Shown here piece by piece: positions 10,600 through 21,665 of a stretch of 64,000 nucleotides of DNA. Position 1 is the first letter of the stretch. Every line of letters begins with the position of its first letter. The notes under the pieces were generated by a model, which saw only the letters and a list, made by a program, of their open reading frames with translations, was not told the origin of the DNA and did not search any database. The DNA lies in the NCBI RefSeq assembly GCF_041296265.1, contig NC_091693.1, positions 26,102,001-26,166,000 of the forward strand. The letters run 5' to 3'. The stretch comes from Equus caballus. Its lineage: Eukaryota; Chordata; Mammalia; Perissodactyla; Equidae. The position numbers and the translations under genes were made by a program.

Positions 10600-11035
10600 T
10601 AGAGACAGCTGAAAAATACAGTAATTAAAAGTGTGGATGATGGAGCTAGACTTCTGTGCTTTGGCTCCTGGCTAAGCCACATTAGCTCGTGTGCCTTAAT
10701 TTCTCCCATGTGTAAGATGGGGAGAATGCTGGGAACGGCACCGCCTCTTGTGGGTGTTGTGCAGTTCAGAGAACCCAGAAGGGTGTCTGACCTGGTAAGT
10801 GCCATATAGGAACCATGGTGATGATGATGGTGGTGGTGGTGATGGTGCTGATGCTGGGGCCCAATCAGGTTCACCAGATCAGAACTTCTGGGTTTTGGTC
10901 TCAGAAATACAATATGTAATGTTTCAGAAGCATCGATACATTGAGATTCCATTTTCTCATCAGTAAAGTGGAGACAATAAATGTACTTCCCTCATAGGGC
11001 TATGATGAGAATTGGAGAGCTTATTCATTCATTCA
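10600..11035 (+). mobile_element. MIR-like SINE remnants
   Basis: Two MIR-like stretches: CTCCTGGCTAAGCCACATTA ... GTAAGATGGGGAGAATG (10,660-10,728), and TTTTCTCATCAGTAAAGTGG ... CTCATAGGGCTATGATGAG (10,950-11,008). A GGT/GAT-rich simple repeat lies between them (10,818-10,856). Confidence 0.65.
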
Positions 11036-11045
11036 ACAAATCTGT

Positions 11046-11050
11046 CATCC

Positions 11051-11086
<36 letters not shown>

Positions 11087-11112
11087 GTCTGTCTGTCTAT
11101 CTATCTATCTCT
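11046..11112. repeat. (ATCT)n / (GTCT)n tetranucleotide microsatellite
   Basis: About 16 units with an internal block of GTCT variants. Confidence 0.95.
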
Positions 11113-12449
11113 TTAGTACCTACCGTGCCAGAAACTGCTCTAGTCACCAGGGACACATCTCCTAATAAAATAAAAATTCCTGCCTTCCTGGGTCTTCTAT
11201 TCTGTTGGAAGAAGAAAGACTCTTAATGACTGAATAAGTTAATTATCTAGTATGCTAGAAATTGATAACTACTGGCTTATAATTTGTATGTCAGAAACAA
11301 TGGCAAGCGTGACACCGAAGTTTTCAACGCTGAGCAACACGAATCATCAAGTTACTATTAACTGAGGTGGTGGAAATCGTGGGAGAGGCAGACAGGGTGG
11401 TGGCACTTTAGGGTCTCTTTGGTGAGGGTGCCACGTTTGAGTTCTCCTATAGATCTCAACTGAAGGTTTCCAGAGGGCAGTTACATGGAGGAGTCTGGGC
11501 TTCGTGGGAGGGGACTGGACTAAAGGTCTAAACTTGGGAGTCGCTAGCATAAAAGATGGTATTGAAATTCATTCAGAGGAGGAAATGAGAGGTCCAAGGA
11601 TGGGTGCCTGGCTCCGGCCAAAGTTAAGATGTAGTTCTGAAAAGAGAGAATCTGCAGAGGAGACTGAGACAGAACAACCAGGGACCTCGAGGTGCAGTGT
11701 CCGACAGGCAAGAAAAGAAGTATTTAGGGAGGAAGCGTAAATAACCACGTAAAGTCATGCTTCTGGGCCAAGGAAGACTGAGAATTTCCCGCTGGGCCCT
11801 GCAGAGCGCAGGGCGCCGTAGGCCACAGTAAGAACAGTATTGATGGAGTTGTCCACCCATTCGAGCTGTCTAGAAAACTCTTTTGAGAAGTTCATTTTTT
11901 AAATTAATTTTTTCCAGCTTTATTGAGATATAATTGACATGGAACACTATTTATTTACTTATCTACCTGTTTGGGTTTTTTGTTTATTTATTTATACACA
12001 GTCCACAAGTCTTTACTGAGATAAGGAGACAGGGGCTTCTTCATTCCCAATCTTTCCTAAGCTTTTTCATTAAAATACTTTTTCGAAACATTCACTGAAT
12101 TTTTTTCCTTCTTCTGGCAATATGTACTCATAGTAGAAAATTGGAAATGATAGGAAACTATAAGATGAATCCATCGTCCACCGACGTTATGAATTCCACA
12201 GGCCCCGGACGCGCCACCCATAGGATGCCCTGTCACACGAAATGCACGACATCCCTCAGTAACAGTTATTTGGTTGAGTTGAAATTATCTAGTTGAAATA
12301 GTGTCATATTTTGTAAACTTTTGATTAGATGTTTTTTAATTTTGCCTTTTAAAACATTTTGAAGTCAATATTTCTTAACGTTTCATTTTAAAGATAGAAA
12401 TATGGCCATAGCAGAGAATGTGGCTCAGGGAGATATTTTTTTTAAACTA
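11113..12449. other. Non-coding stretch
   Basis: Contains the short L1M terminus at 11.9 kb and AT-rich LINE-like decay at 12.0-12.4 kb. No gene seen. Confidence 0.45.
11897..11950 (-). mobile_element. L1M terminal fragment
   Basis: CCAGCTTTATTGAGATATAA is the complement of a common L1M 3' terminus. Confidence 0.55.
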
Positions 12450-12876
12450 TGAGTTTGGTAGGGCTGCCGGACAAAGTGCCACAGACTGGGCAGCTTAAAC
12501 CACAGAAACCTGTTCTCTCTCAGTTCTGGAGGCCGGAGGTCTGCGATCACGGTGGCAGCGCGCCCGCTCCCTCTGACGGCGCTGGGGAAGGCTCGGTTTG
12601 GGGCCTCTCTCCTCGCTGCAGGCGGTTCCTTGGCTTGTGGCCGCATAACTCCCATATTCACATGGCATTCTCCCTCTGTGCCTGTCTTTGTGACCCCATT
12701 TCCCCTTTCCATAAGGACACCGATCACATTGGAGTAGGACCCACCCTTCTCCAGTATGACCTCATCTTAACTAATTATACCCGCAAAGACCCTGGTTGAA
12801 ATAGGGTCACATTCTGGGGTGCTGGGGGTTAGGACTTCAACACAGGAATTTTGGGGGGACACAATTCAACCCATAT
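12450..12876 (-). mobile_element. MLT1-type LTR fossil
   Basis: Reverse orientation: AGTTCTGGAGGCCGGAGGTC near 12,522 and GGGGGGACACAATTCAACCC near 12,852 match the complement of MLT1 ends. Solo LTR. Confidence 0.78.
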
Positions 12877-13339
12877 CATTATAAAAAAGCAATAAGATAT
12901 ATTTGTTAACTGGTGCGAATGATCCAGGAGAGGGACCAGGGCTGATGCAGTGGGAGAAAGGAGAGGATTTCTAAAGCTGTGTCCTAGGGGTGGGGAGAAG
13001 GGATGGGAGTCACTGCGTGGATGGAGAGCTGGTTGCGATGAGCTCAAAGGAGTGGAAGGCAGGGTTCACAGGACAGATGGTGGCATGTGGGTAGAAACGA
13101 CAGTGAGCGCTTGAGCATATTGTCTTCTGGTTGCTTCTCTCTCAGTGGATAATAAAGCAAGCTCACCCAGGAGAGTGAGAATGGGGAGAACATTGCATGG
13201 GTGTTGGGTGTGGGGGCACAGAGGGAATGGATGTTCTTCAGGGGGAGCAGGAGAGTGAGGAGCAGGACCAGCTGGGCTGGTTGCCAGGCAACACTCAGAG
13301 CCCGCTTGAGAGGAGTCATCATGAATTTAAAGTGACAGT
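12877..13339. other. Non-coding stretch left of the OR array
   Basis: G-rich, no recognised repeat. I could not detect a counterpart in unit 1, so it may lie outside the array. Confidence 0.45.
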
Positions 13340-13765
13340 GCCCTAGCTTCCTGGGGCTGCGGTAGCCAAGTCCCACACACAGAGCGCTTAAGTGACAGAA
13401 ATGGATTCTCCTGCAGTTCTGGAGGCTGGAAGCACGAGATCAAGGTGTCAGCAGTGTTGGCTTCTTCGGTCCCACGCCTCTCTCCTAGCTTCTGGTGGTC
13501 TGCGGGCAATCTTTGGTGTTTTTTGGCTTGTCAATGCATCTCCCCGATCTCTGTCTTCATCCTCATAAGGTGCTCTCCCTGTGTGCATGTGTCTCCGTGT
13601 CCAAATTTCTTTTTATAAGGGCACCATTAGGGCTTAAAGCCCACCCTAATGTGCTCATCTTAACTTGATCAGCTACAAAGACCCTACTTCCAAATAAGGT
13701 CACCTTCACAGGGGCTGAGGGTTAGGATTCCAACATATCTTTTTTAGGGGTGGAATCCAAGAGGT
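13340..13765 (-). mobile_element. MLT1-type LTR fossil
   Basis: Reverse orientation, with AGTTCTGGAGGCTGGAAGCA near 13,416 and the CACCCTAATGTGCTCATC and CCAAATAAGGTCAC segments in order. Borders the left edge of old unit 0. Confidence 0.75.
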
Positions 13766-13839
13766 TTTGCCACAGCCACATTCAGCTGCATGAATTAGAG
13801 AACGAAGAAAGTGAAGTGAAGGCACAAGCTTGATTAAAT

Positions 13840-14140
13840 CCCCCAATGGCTTCTTTCTTTCCTCAGAATAAATTCTTTGGTGTCCCGCCAGGCCCTGCTG
13901 AGATCCCCAAACCCTTGCTGACTTTATCTACCCCTTGATCACTAGATTCTAGCCAACCAGCCTTTCTTTGTCCCTTCAAAGAACTAACCTCAGGACCTTT
14001 GCACCTGCTGTTCCTCCCACCGCTCCTCCTCCGAGTCATTATGTGGTTCTTTCTTGTCCACATCCAGGCCTCTAATCAGAAGTCACCTCCTCAGGGAAGC
14101 CCCCCGTGACTGCCATCCCCAGAGACTCTCAGTGTACCCC
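13840..14140 (+). mobile_element. L2 remnant (unit 0)
   Basis: CTCAGGACCTTTGCACCTGC and GTCACCTCCTCAGGGAAGCC are L2 3' landmarks. Paralogous to the L2 at 31,960-32,420. Confidence 0.75.
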
Positions 14141-14599
14141 CTGCCTTGTCAGTCAGTGGGGAGTGGATGGCCCACACCAGCACGTGCGTCCTCATAGCGA
14201 GGAAGAGAGCAGGCAGGCAGAGCTGTGCAGGGTGGGTTTGTCTAAGAGAGCAACAGGAGGCAGAATGTGGAAAAGAGAGTCTAGTGTGTGATGAGGAAGT
14301 GAGTCTAGTGATTGACCATGGGAGGTGACCTTGGGATGGGGTGAGGTCAGCGGAAGATGGTTGAGTCAACGGCGTGTCGGTCCCAAAGCGATGAAGGGAT
14401 TTTTAGTATCAGGCGAAGAGAGGTATTGACTTGGAAGATGGGAGGTGATGATGGAGATGAGATATTTGAGCCCAGGAGATGGATCAATTTCAATTACTGA
14501 TAATGTCAATGCCGATGAGAGTGCATGGCTAAGGGTGTTCAGACAGGACATGTCTGGAGGAGCTGCCGTCCATATGTAAGTAGTCCAGGGTGTGGCAGG

Positions 14600-14795
14600 G
14601 ATCATCTGTATCAGCGTCTCTTCATCTCAGCACCACTGAAAGTTTTGGCCGGATACTTCTTTGCTGCACTGAAGCAGGGCTGTCCAGCGCACTGTATGGT
14701 GTTGAGCAGCATCCCTGCATCTCAGCAGCCCCCTCCTGTGGTGACAACCAAAAATGTCCCCTGGGGGCAAAATTGCCCCTGGTTGAGAAACACTC
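14600..14795 (-). mobile_element. MER5A DNA transposon (unit 0)
   Basis: Complement of MER5A (GACAACCAAAAATGTCCCCT, GCCCCTGGTTGAGAAACACT). The same insertion, more decayed, sits at about 33,215-33,425 and 48,898-49,108. It therefore predates the old unit duplication and ties the units together. Confidence 0.85.
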
Positions 14796-14948
14796 ATCTA
14801 TGTGATATTTAAATCCCCTGGAATTTCAAGGGAAGTGATGTCGGTGAAGATAACCATCCACCTCCACAGATGGCTAAGATCCAAAGGGAGTAAGGGGGCC
14901 TTCGTGAGGATGTATGTTCCAACCATGGTTTTTATTTTCTGTATTTCT

Positions 14949-15140
14949 TTTTTATTTTGCTGAGGGAGATTAGCCCTGAGCTAACATCTTTGCCAATCTT
15001 CCTCTGTTTTTTGTATGTCAGTCGCCACCCTAGCACGGCTGATGAGTGGAGTAGGTCCCTGCCCGGGATCCAAACCCGTGAAGCCAGGCTGCTGAAGTAG
15101 AGCAGGCCAAATTTAACCACTACACCATGGGGATGGCCCC
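14949..15140 (-). mobile_element. ERE SINE, unit 0 only
   Basis: Minus-strand ERE with a perfect 16-bp target duplication TATTTTCTGTATTTCT (14,933-14,948 and 15,141-15,156). The paralogous place in unit 1 (about 33,550-33,585) has no SINE, so the insertion came after the old duplication. Confidence 0.9.
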
Positions 15141-16429
15141 TATTTTCTGTATTTCTGATTTTTTTTTTTTCTGGGGCATTGCTGACCCTGGAGGGACTGC
15201 TCCTCCCAGCGCTGGCCAATTCCTGGAGACGGGAAACAACTCTTCTGAGAGTGTGCCTTCATATGCAAACCAACCCATCCTGAGCCCACAGCCCACCACC
15301 TCCCCTATGGTTTCTCACACTCCCAGGGGCTATCCTCCTGCCTTCATCTCCCAGGGCAGGACCAGACACCCGGGAACAGTCCTTATGCACCAGAGCCTGC
15401 TGAAATGATACAAACCAGCCCATCGCAAGCCTGCTCAGCCAGCCTCGCCCCTTCCTCCCCACAGAAGCCACAATCAAGAAGCCCCCTCACTCTGCCTGGT
15501 GACCCACCTGGTGCTTCCCCATGCGACCCCTCTTGGCATGGCAGGTCCCGCCTCTTGGAAATGTGAGTAACAAACTGTCTTTTAACGACAGTCATTTCCA
15601 GATCTGTTTACATGTTGGATGTGAAATATTGTGATTCGTGTAATTATGAACCCCGTTTGTATGAGCCCCAGGAGAACTCAGACGCATCTCTTCATCTGTG
15701 TGTATGTATGTGTGTGTGTGTGAGTGTGAGTGTGTGTGGTTGAAAGAGAGTTTTTGAGACTACTCCATGGACAACCAAACTGGAGTCTCAGGCATTTTCC
15801 CTGCCCCATATGTACCTTATTAAGACCCTCCCTAAACCCCAAATGTGCAAGCCAAGGGGGGAAGAGGGAAGCCAGGTCTGAAATCCCTCCTCTGGGAGGT
15901 GGCCCAGGACACCTGGCCCTGGATGTTCATGGAGAGAGGATGGGGTGCTGATGAGAGAGACCTGGGCTCAGGGCCAGACAGCCAGGAGACTCCCCTCTCT
16001 GAGCTCAGAGTTCTCACTTGTCAAATGCGCACCCTCCTAGGACCACGCTCACAGCAGGAGTGCTGGGCGTGCCTGTGTCATTTCACTCTGCTCTGAGGCA
16101 CCCGTCTGGGAGGTGAGCTGATGTGACACCCAGCCTCAGTCACTCACCCATCTGTGTCCGTGCCAGGGCTGCAGGATCCCACTGAGGCGTGACGCTGACA
16201 TATGCACAGTCCTGCAGCCTTTCCCGGCCATGTGCACAATGACCGGAATCTGGGGAAAAAGTCTTATTAAATAAAAATCCCAAACAAATATGAACATACT
16301 CAGTATAAAAGTATCTCATTTATTTTCTCTATTGTAATTTGAGAGAATACCTCTGAGTTCATCAAGTGCCTGTGTAGTCCCTGGGGGGCGCTCTTGAGTC
16401 ATGGAAAAGTAAACAGTCTGTTTACTTCA

Positions 16430-17900
16430 AACCTTCTTATTGTGAAATATAATACGTATAGAAAAAGTACACAGAACAAAGTTTTACAATGCAATGGATT
16501 ATTCAACAGTAATCACATACAACCATACCCATGTCTAGTAAGATAATCTATTTTAGTATTTCAAAGACTCATGCTTCCTTCCATCACTACCCTCGCTCTT
16601 CCCCGAAAACACAGGCACAGTCCTGGTGTCTGACAGTCTAATTTCGTTTTAGCTGTTTTTGGATTTTATATACATGAATTCATACACTAGATCTTCTTGG
16701 GTATCTTGGTCAACACATTTGTGAGATTTAACTATGTTGTTGCATGTAAGTGACATTTGGACATTTTTATTGCTTTTTTTGGGTCAAATTTTTCACACAC
16801 TCGTTAGTGGACATTTGTGTGGTTCCTGTTTGACGCTGCTGTAAATGTTCTTGTACTTGTCTTGGCGCTCAGGTCCGTGCACGACCATCAAATGCACGTG
16901 TGAGAGAGGAATTGCTTTGTCATAGAATTTCGTACGTTAACCTTTAGCAAATACTGATATCGACCCTGATATCAGTTTCCCCACATTAAACCCAGCATAT
17001 ATGGGGTTAAAACCAAAACACTCATTCCCTGCTTACTCTCTGGCTTCGTGGCTCCTGAATCCACCATCCTCCATGGAGACAGACACTGTCAAGGACAAGC
17101 ACCTGGACTATCTCCTCCCGCAAAGAGATACGGGCTGGTGGAAAAGCTGCTGACCAGCAAGGTCATGAGCTCCCTCCTGTTTGCAAGTAGTCTCAAGGCC
17201 GAAGACAGGCTGGTGGGAAAGCTCCAACCAACAAGGCCATATGTTCCCCCTCCCCTACCTAAAGCCCCAAATGAAAACCTTTCCTTTTAGCTTTTCGGGG
17301 AGTTTGGGATTTCAGCGTTAGCTGCCCTCTCTCCTTGCTCAGCGCTGTGCAAAAATAAAATTCCTACTTTCTTCCACCACACCCGGTGTCAGAGATTGGC
17401 TTGCTGCACAACAGGTGAGCGAACTCACTTCAGGTTCGGTAACAATACTGCCAAATTTATCGCCAGAGTTGACCAATTTACATTCCAAGTAATAGTGAAT
17501 GGGTATTGCCATGTATCTTCCATCCCCAAACTTGGCAGTTAGCGCTGTTTCGACGTTTTCTGTATACAAGGGTTTGTAGTAATATCACATGGGGTTTTCT
17601 TTTGCATTTTCCTAGTTGCTGTCGAGTTTGGGGATTTTTCCTTGTACTAATAGCCTTTCATATTCTCCTTTGTGATATGTTAGTTCAAATTTCTTCCCCA
17701 ATTTTTTTTCTGAAGTTTTTTTCTCTCTTTACTTTATAAGAGTTATGTCTGTGTTCAGGATATGAGCTCTTTCTGAAATATATCTGTGACAAATTATTTC
17801 CCACACTGGATCTTGACTTTTTTTTTTGAGGGATAGAGTGCTTAGTCTTAACGTAGTCTAACTACTTTAACTAAGTAGTTGAGTTTATCAATTGTGCTGG
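16430..17900 (-). mobile_element. Old L1ME-like remnant interrupted by a solo LTR
   Basis: Complement of an L1ME-type 3' region: GTGAAATATAATACGTATAG, GGATTTTATATACATGAATT and CATGTTGTTG-like segments before 16,950, resuming ATACTGCCAAATTTATCG at 17,445. Confidence 0.7.
16955..17444 (+). mobile_element. Solo LTR of a class I (ERV1-like) endogenous retrovirus
   Basis: 490 bp from TGATATCG to GGTAACA, with a 4-bp duplication ATAC at 16,951-16,954 and 17,445-17,448. AATAAA near 17,355 is followed by the typical CGGTGTCAGAGATTGGCTTG end region. It sits inside an older L1 remnant whose sequence resumes on both sides. No internal genes. Old fossil. Confidence 0.8.
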
Positions 17901-18512
17901 TTCAGAAGTGTAAACATTCTCCAGAGAAAGGCGTCTCATATTATCCTCTAAGACATTTATTTTTTTTCACTTTAGTTTCATCTTTTTCTTTAGAGGGAAT
18001 CTAATTTTTTAAGTCAATTTTTATTGAGTTTATGATAGTTTACAAACGTGTGAGATTTCAGTTGTACATTATTGTTTGTCAGTCGTGTTGTAGCTGCACC
18101 CCTTCACCCTTTGTGCCCACCCCCATCCCCCTTTCCCCTGGTAACCACTAATCTGTTCTCTCTGTCTACATGTTTAAATTCCTCATATGAGTGGAGTCAT
18201 ACAGAGACCGTCTTTCTCTATCTGGCTTATTTCACTTAATGTAATACCCTCAAGGTCCATCCATGTTGTTGTGAATGGGACGATTTTATCCTTTTTATGG
18301 CTGAGTAGTATTCCATTGTATATATATACACCATATCTTCTTTATCCAATCGTCACTTCATGGGCACTTAGGTTGCTTCCACATCTTGGCTATTTTAAAT
18401 AATGCTGCAATGGACATAGGGGTGCATGGGACTTTTGGAATTGATGACTTCAAGCTCTTTGGATAGATACCTAGTAGTGGGATGGCTGGGTCATATGGTA
18501 GTTCTATTTTTT

Positions 18513-18732
18513 TTTTTAAAGATTTTATTTTTTCCTTTTTATCCCCAAAGCCTCCCGGTACATAGTTGTGTATTCTTCGTTGTGGGTTCTTCTAGTTGTG
18601 GCATGTGGGACGCTGCCTCAGCATGGTCTGATGAGCAGTGCCATGTCCGCGCCCAGGATTCGAACTAACGAAACACTGGGCCTCCTGCAGCGGAGCGCGC
18701 GAACTTAACCACTCAGCCACGGGGCCAGCCCC
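18513..18732 (-). mobile_element. ERE SINE inserted in the L1 3'UTR
   Basis: A T-rich tail at the left and GGGGCCAGCCCC at the right give a minus-strand equine SINE. A perfect 15-bp target duplication, GGTAGTTCTATTTTT, lies at 18,497-18,511 and 18,733-18,747. It is nested inside the L1 and so is younger than it. Confidence 0.9.
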
Positions 18733-19068
18733 GGTAGTTCTATTTTTAATCTTTTGAGAAATCTCCATACTGTTTTCCATAGTGGCTGCACCAGTTTGCA
18801 GTCCCACCAGCAGTGTATGAGGGTTCCTTTTTCTCCACAACATTTGTTACTTTTTGTTTTGCTTATTTTGCCATTCTAATGGGTGTAAGGTGATATCTTG
18901 ATGCAGTTTTGATTTGCATTTCCCTGATGATCAGTGATGATGAACATCTTTTCATGTGCTTATTGGCCATCCATATATCTTCTTTGGAGAAATGTCTGTT
19001 CATGTCTCCTGCCCATTTTTTTATTGGGTTTAATTTTTTGTTGTTGAGTTGTGTGAGTTCTTTATGTA

Positions 19069-19800
19069 TTACGAGTTCTTATGTATTACGGAGATTAACT
19101 GTTTGTCAGATATATTACTTGCAAATATTTTTTCCCAATTAGTGGGTTGTTTTTTTGTTTCAATCCTGTTTTCCCTTGCCTTGAAGAAGCTCTTTAGTCT
19201 GATGAAGTCCCATTTGTTTATTCTTTCTATTGTTTCCCTTGTCTGAGAAGACATGGTGTCTGAAAAAATCCTTTTAATACTGATGGCAAAGAGTGTACTG
19301 CCTATATTTTCTTCCAGAAATTTTATGGTTTCAGGTCTTACCTTTAGGTCTTTGATCCATTTTGAGTTTGTTTTTGTGAATGGTGAAAAGGAATGGTCAA
19401 TTTTCATTCTTTTACATGTGGCTTTCCAGTTTTCACGGCACCATTTGTTGAAAAGACTTTCTTTTCTCCATTGTATGCCCTCAGCTCCTTTGTCAAAGAT
19501 TAACTCTCCATAGATGTATGGTTTTATTTCTGGGCTTTCAATTCTGTTCCATTGATCTGTGCACCTGTTTTTGTACCAGTACCATGCTGTTTTGATTACT
19601 GTAGCTTTGTAGTATGTTTTGAAGTCAGGGAGTGTCTGTATTGCGATCAATTTCCCTCTTAATACAGCTTTTGCTGTATCCCATATGAGTTGGTATGGCA
19701 TGTTATCATTTTCATTTGTCTCCAGATGTTTTTCGATTTCTTCTTTAATTTCTTCGAGGACCCATTGCATGTTCAATAGCATATTGTTTCGTCTCCACAT
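19069..19800 (-). pseudogene. L1 ORF2 mid and C-terminal remnant with in-frame deletion
   Basis: This 243-residue open piece joins post-endonuclease sequence (NNMLLNMQWV, residues 5-14) directly to C-terminal ORF2 sequence (TLPDFKTYYKATVIKTAWYW, from residue 56). The polymerase palm with FADD is absent. The C-terminus ends early, after [20 protein letters not shown], and lacks the terminal cysteine-rich part. Confidence 0.9.
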
Positions 19801-19877
19801 CTTTGTCCCTTTCTCAGCTTTTTTCTTGTAATTAATTTCTAGCTCTATAGTATTATGATCGGAGAAGATGCTTGTTA

Positions 19878-20558
19878 TTATTTCATTTTTTTTTTAAATT
19901 TATAGAGGCTTGCCTTGTTTCCCAACATATGGTCCATCCTGGAGAATGTTCCATGTGCACTTGAGAAGAATGTGTATTCTGCTGTTTTTGGATGGAGTTT
20001 TCTATATATGTCTATTAAGTCCAACTGTTTTAGCTTTTCATTTAATTCCACTGTTTCCATGTTGATTTTCTGTCTGGATGATCTGTCCAATGATGTGAGT
20101 GGGCTGTTGAGGTCCCCTACTATTATTATGTTATTTTTGATATCTTCTTTTACGCTTGTTAAGAGTTGCTTTATGAACTTTGGAGCTCCTGTGTTGGGTG
20201 CATAGATATTTATAAGCATTATTTCTTCTTGATGTAGTGTCCCTTTGATCATTATATACTGACCCTCTATTTCTCTCTTTACCTGCCTTATCTTGAAATC
20301 TACTTTGTCTGGTATAAATATTGCGACGCCTGCTTTCTTTTGTTTGCCATTAGCTTGGAGTATCGTCTTCCACCCCTTCACTCGGAGCCTGTATTTGTCA
20401 TTGGAGCTGAGGTGTGTTTCCTGGAGGCAACAAATTGTTGGATCTTTTTCTTTAATCCATCTTGCCACTCTGTGTCTTTTTATTGGAGAGTTCAGTCCAT
20501 TTACATTGAGGGTGATTATTGATGCATGAGGGCTTAATGCTGTCATTCTGTCACTCAT
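19878..20558 (-). pseudogene. L1 ORF2 endonuclease domain remnant
   Basis: This 226-residue open piece aligns with the APE-type endonuclease of L1 ORF2p. It starts at the start-proximal ITLNVNGLNSPIKRHR, followed by CCLQETHL, INIYAPNTGAP, GDLNSPL and FSRMDHMLG. The frame ends in lysine-rich sequence before the mid-ORF2 region. The reverse-transcriptase part is missing from the element, so it is not an active LINE protein. Confidence 0.9.
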
Positions 20559-21278
20559 TTTCTGATTTTCCTGCGTTTCCTTTGCTTCTCATCCTGTTTT
20601 AGCCTACCCTTTGACTTCTGCAGTTTCTTATGCTGGGTTTCTTAGCTTTTTACTTATTTATTTTTTGTGTCTCTGTTCTGTTTTTTAGTTTAGTGGGTAC
20701 CCTGAAGTTTGTATTCAGAATCTCGTGTATAATATAGTCCATTTTCTGGTGGCCTCTTATTTCCTTAGCCTAGACTGATTCAGTCCCTTTCCCCCTCCCC
20801 TCCATCTCTTATTCCAACTTGTGTTGTGAGTTTGTGGTTAAAGTGACAAGATTGTCTTTGCTTTTGGTGTTTTCCTTCCCTTTATCCTAATGCTATAGTT
20901 GAATATTTGCTATCCTATTCTGATTCTATCTATGTGTCTCCCTACTCTGGTTTTGTGACCACTTTCTCCCTTTTTTTCTTTTTTCAGGTATGAGGGCCTT
21001 CTTGAGGATTTCTTGTAGGGGGGCTCTCATGGCTACAAAGTCCCTTAGCTTTTGTTTGTCTGGGAAAGATTTAATTTCTCCCTCCTATCTGAAGGATATT
21101 TTTTGCTGGATAGAGTATTCTTGGCTGAAGATTTTTATCTTTTAAAGTTTTGAATACGTCATTCCAATCTCTCCTAGTTTGTAAGGTTTCTGCAGAGGAA
21201 TCTGCTGAAAGTCTGATACAGGTTCCTTGTAGGTTCTTTTCTTCTGCCTTGCTGCCCTGAGTATTCTTTCTTTGTCAT

Positions 21279-21665
21279 TCATTTTTGCCATACTACTATA
21301 TGACTTGCAGTAGGTCTTTTCACATTGACATATCTAGGAGATCTGAAATCTTCCTCCACACACATTTCTCTCTCATTCCCTAGATTTGGGAAGTTCTCTA
21401 TTATTTCTTTGAGCACGCTTTCTGCTCCATTCTCCTTTTCTTTGCCTTCGGGGATATCTATAATTCTTATGTTGCATTTCCTGATTGAGTCGGCTATTTC
21501 TTGGAGATTTTCTTCATTTCTTTTTAGTCTTAGTTCTCTCTCTTCCTCTGTCTGGAGCCATTCAACCTGTCTATCTTCGATTATGCTAATTTGCTCCTCT
21601 AGGGCGTCCACACGGGCATTCAGGGAATCCATATTTTGTTTTATCTGATCAACTGTATTTTTCAT
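21279..21665 (-). pseudogene. L1 ORF1 remnant
   Basis: This 128-residue open piece has heptad-like coiled coil (NARVDALEEQISIIEDRQ) followed by the RRM start RKCNIRIIDIPEGKE and a KRPTASHI-like segment, the order of ORF1p. It is truncated at both ends compared with a usual ORF1p of about 300-340 residues. Confidence 0.85.

Noticed and set aside
19915-20529. Plus-strand open frames over the L1
   Set aside because: They are shadows of the minus-strand ORF2 endonuclease.
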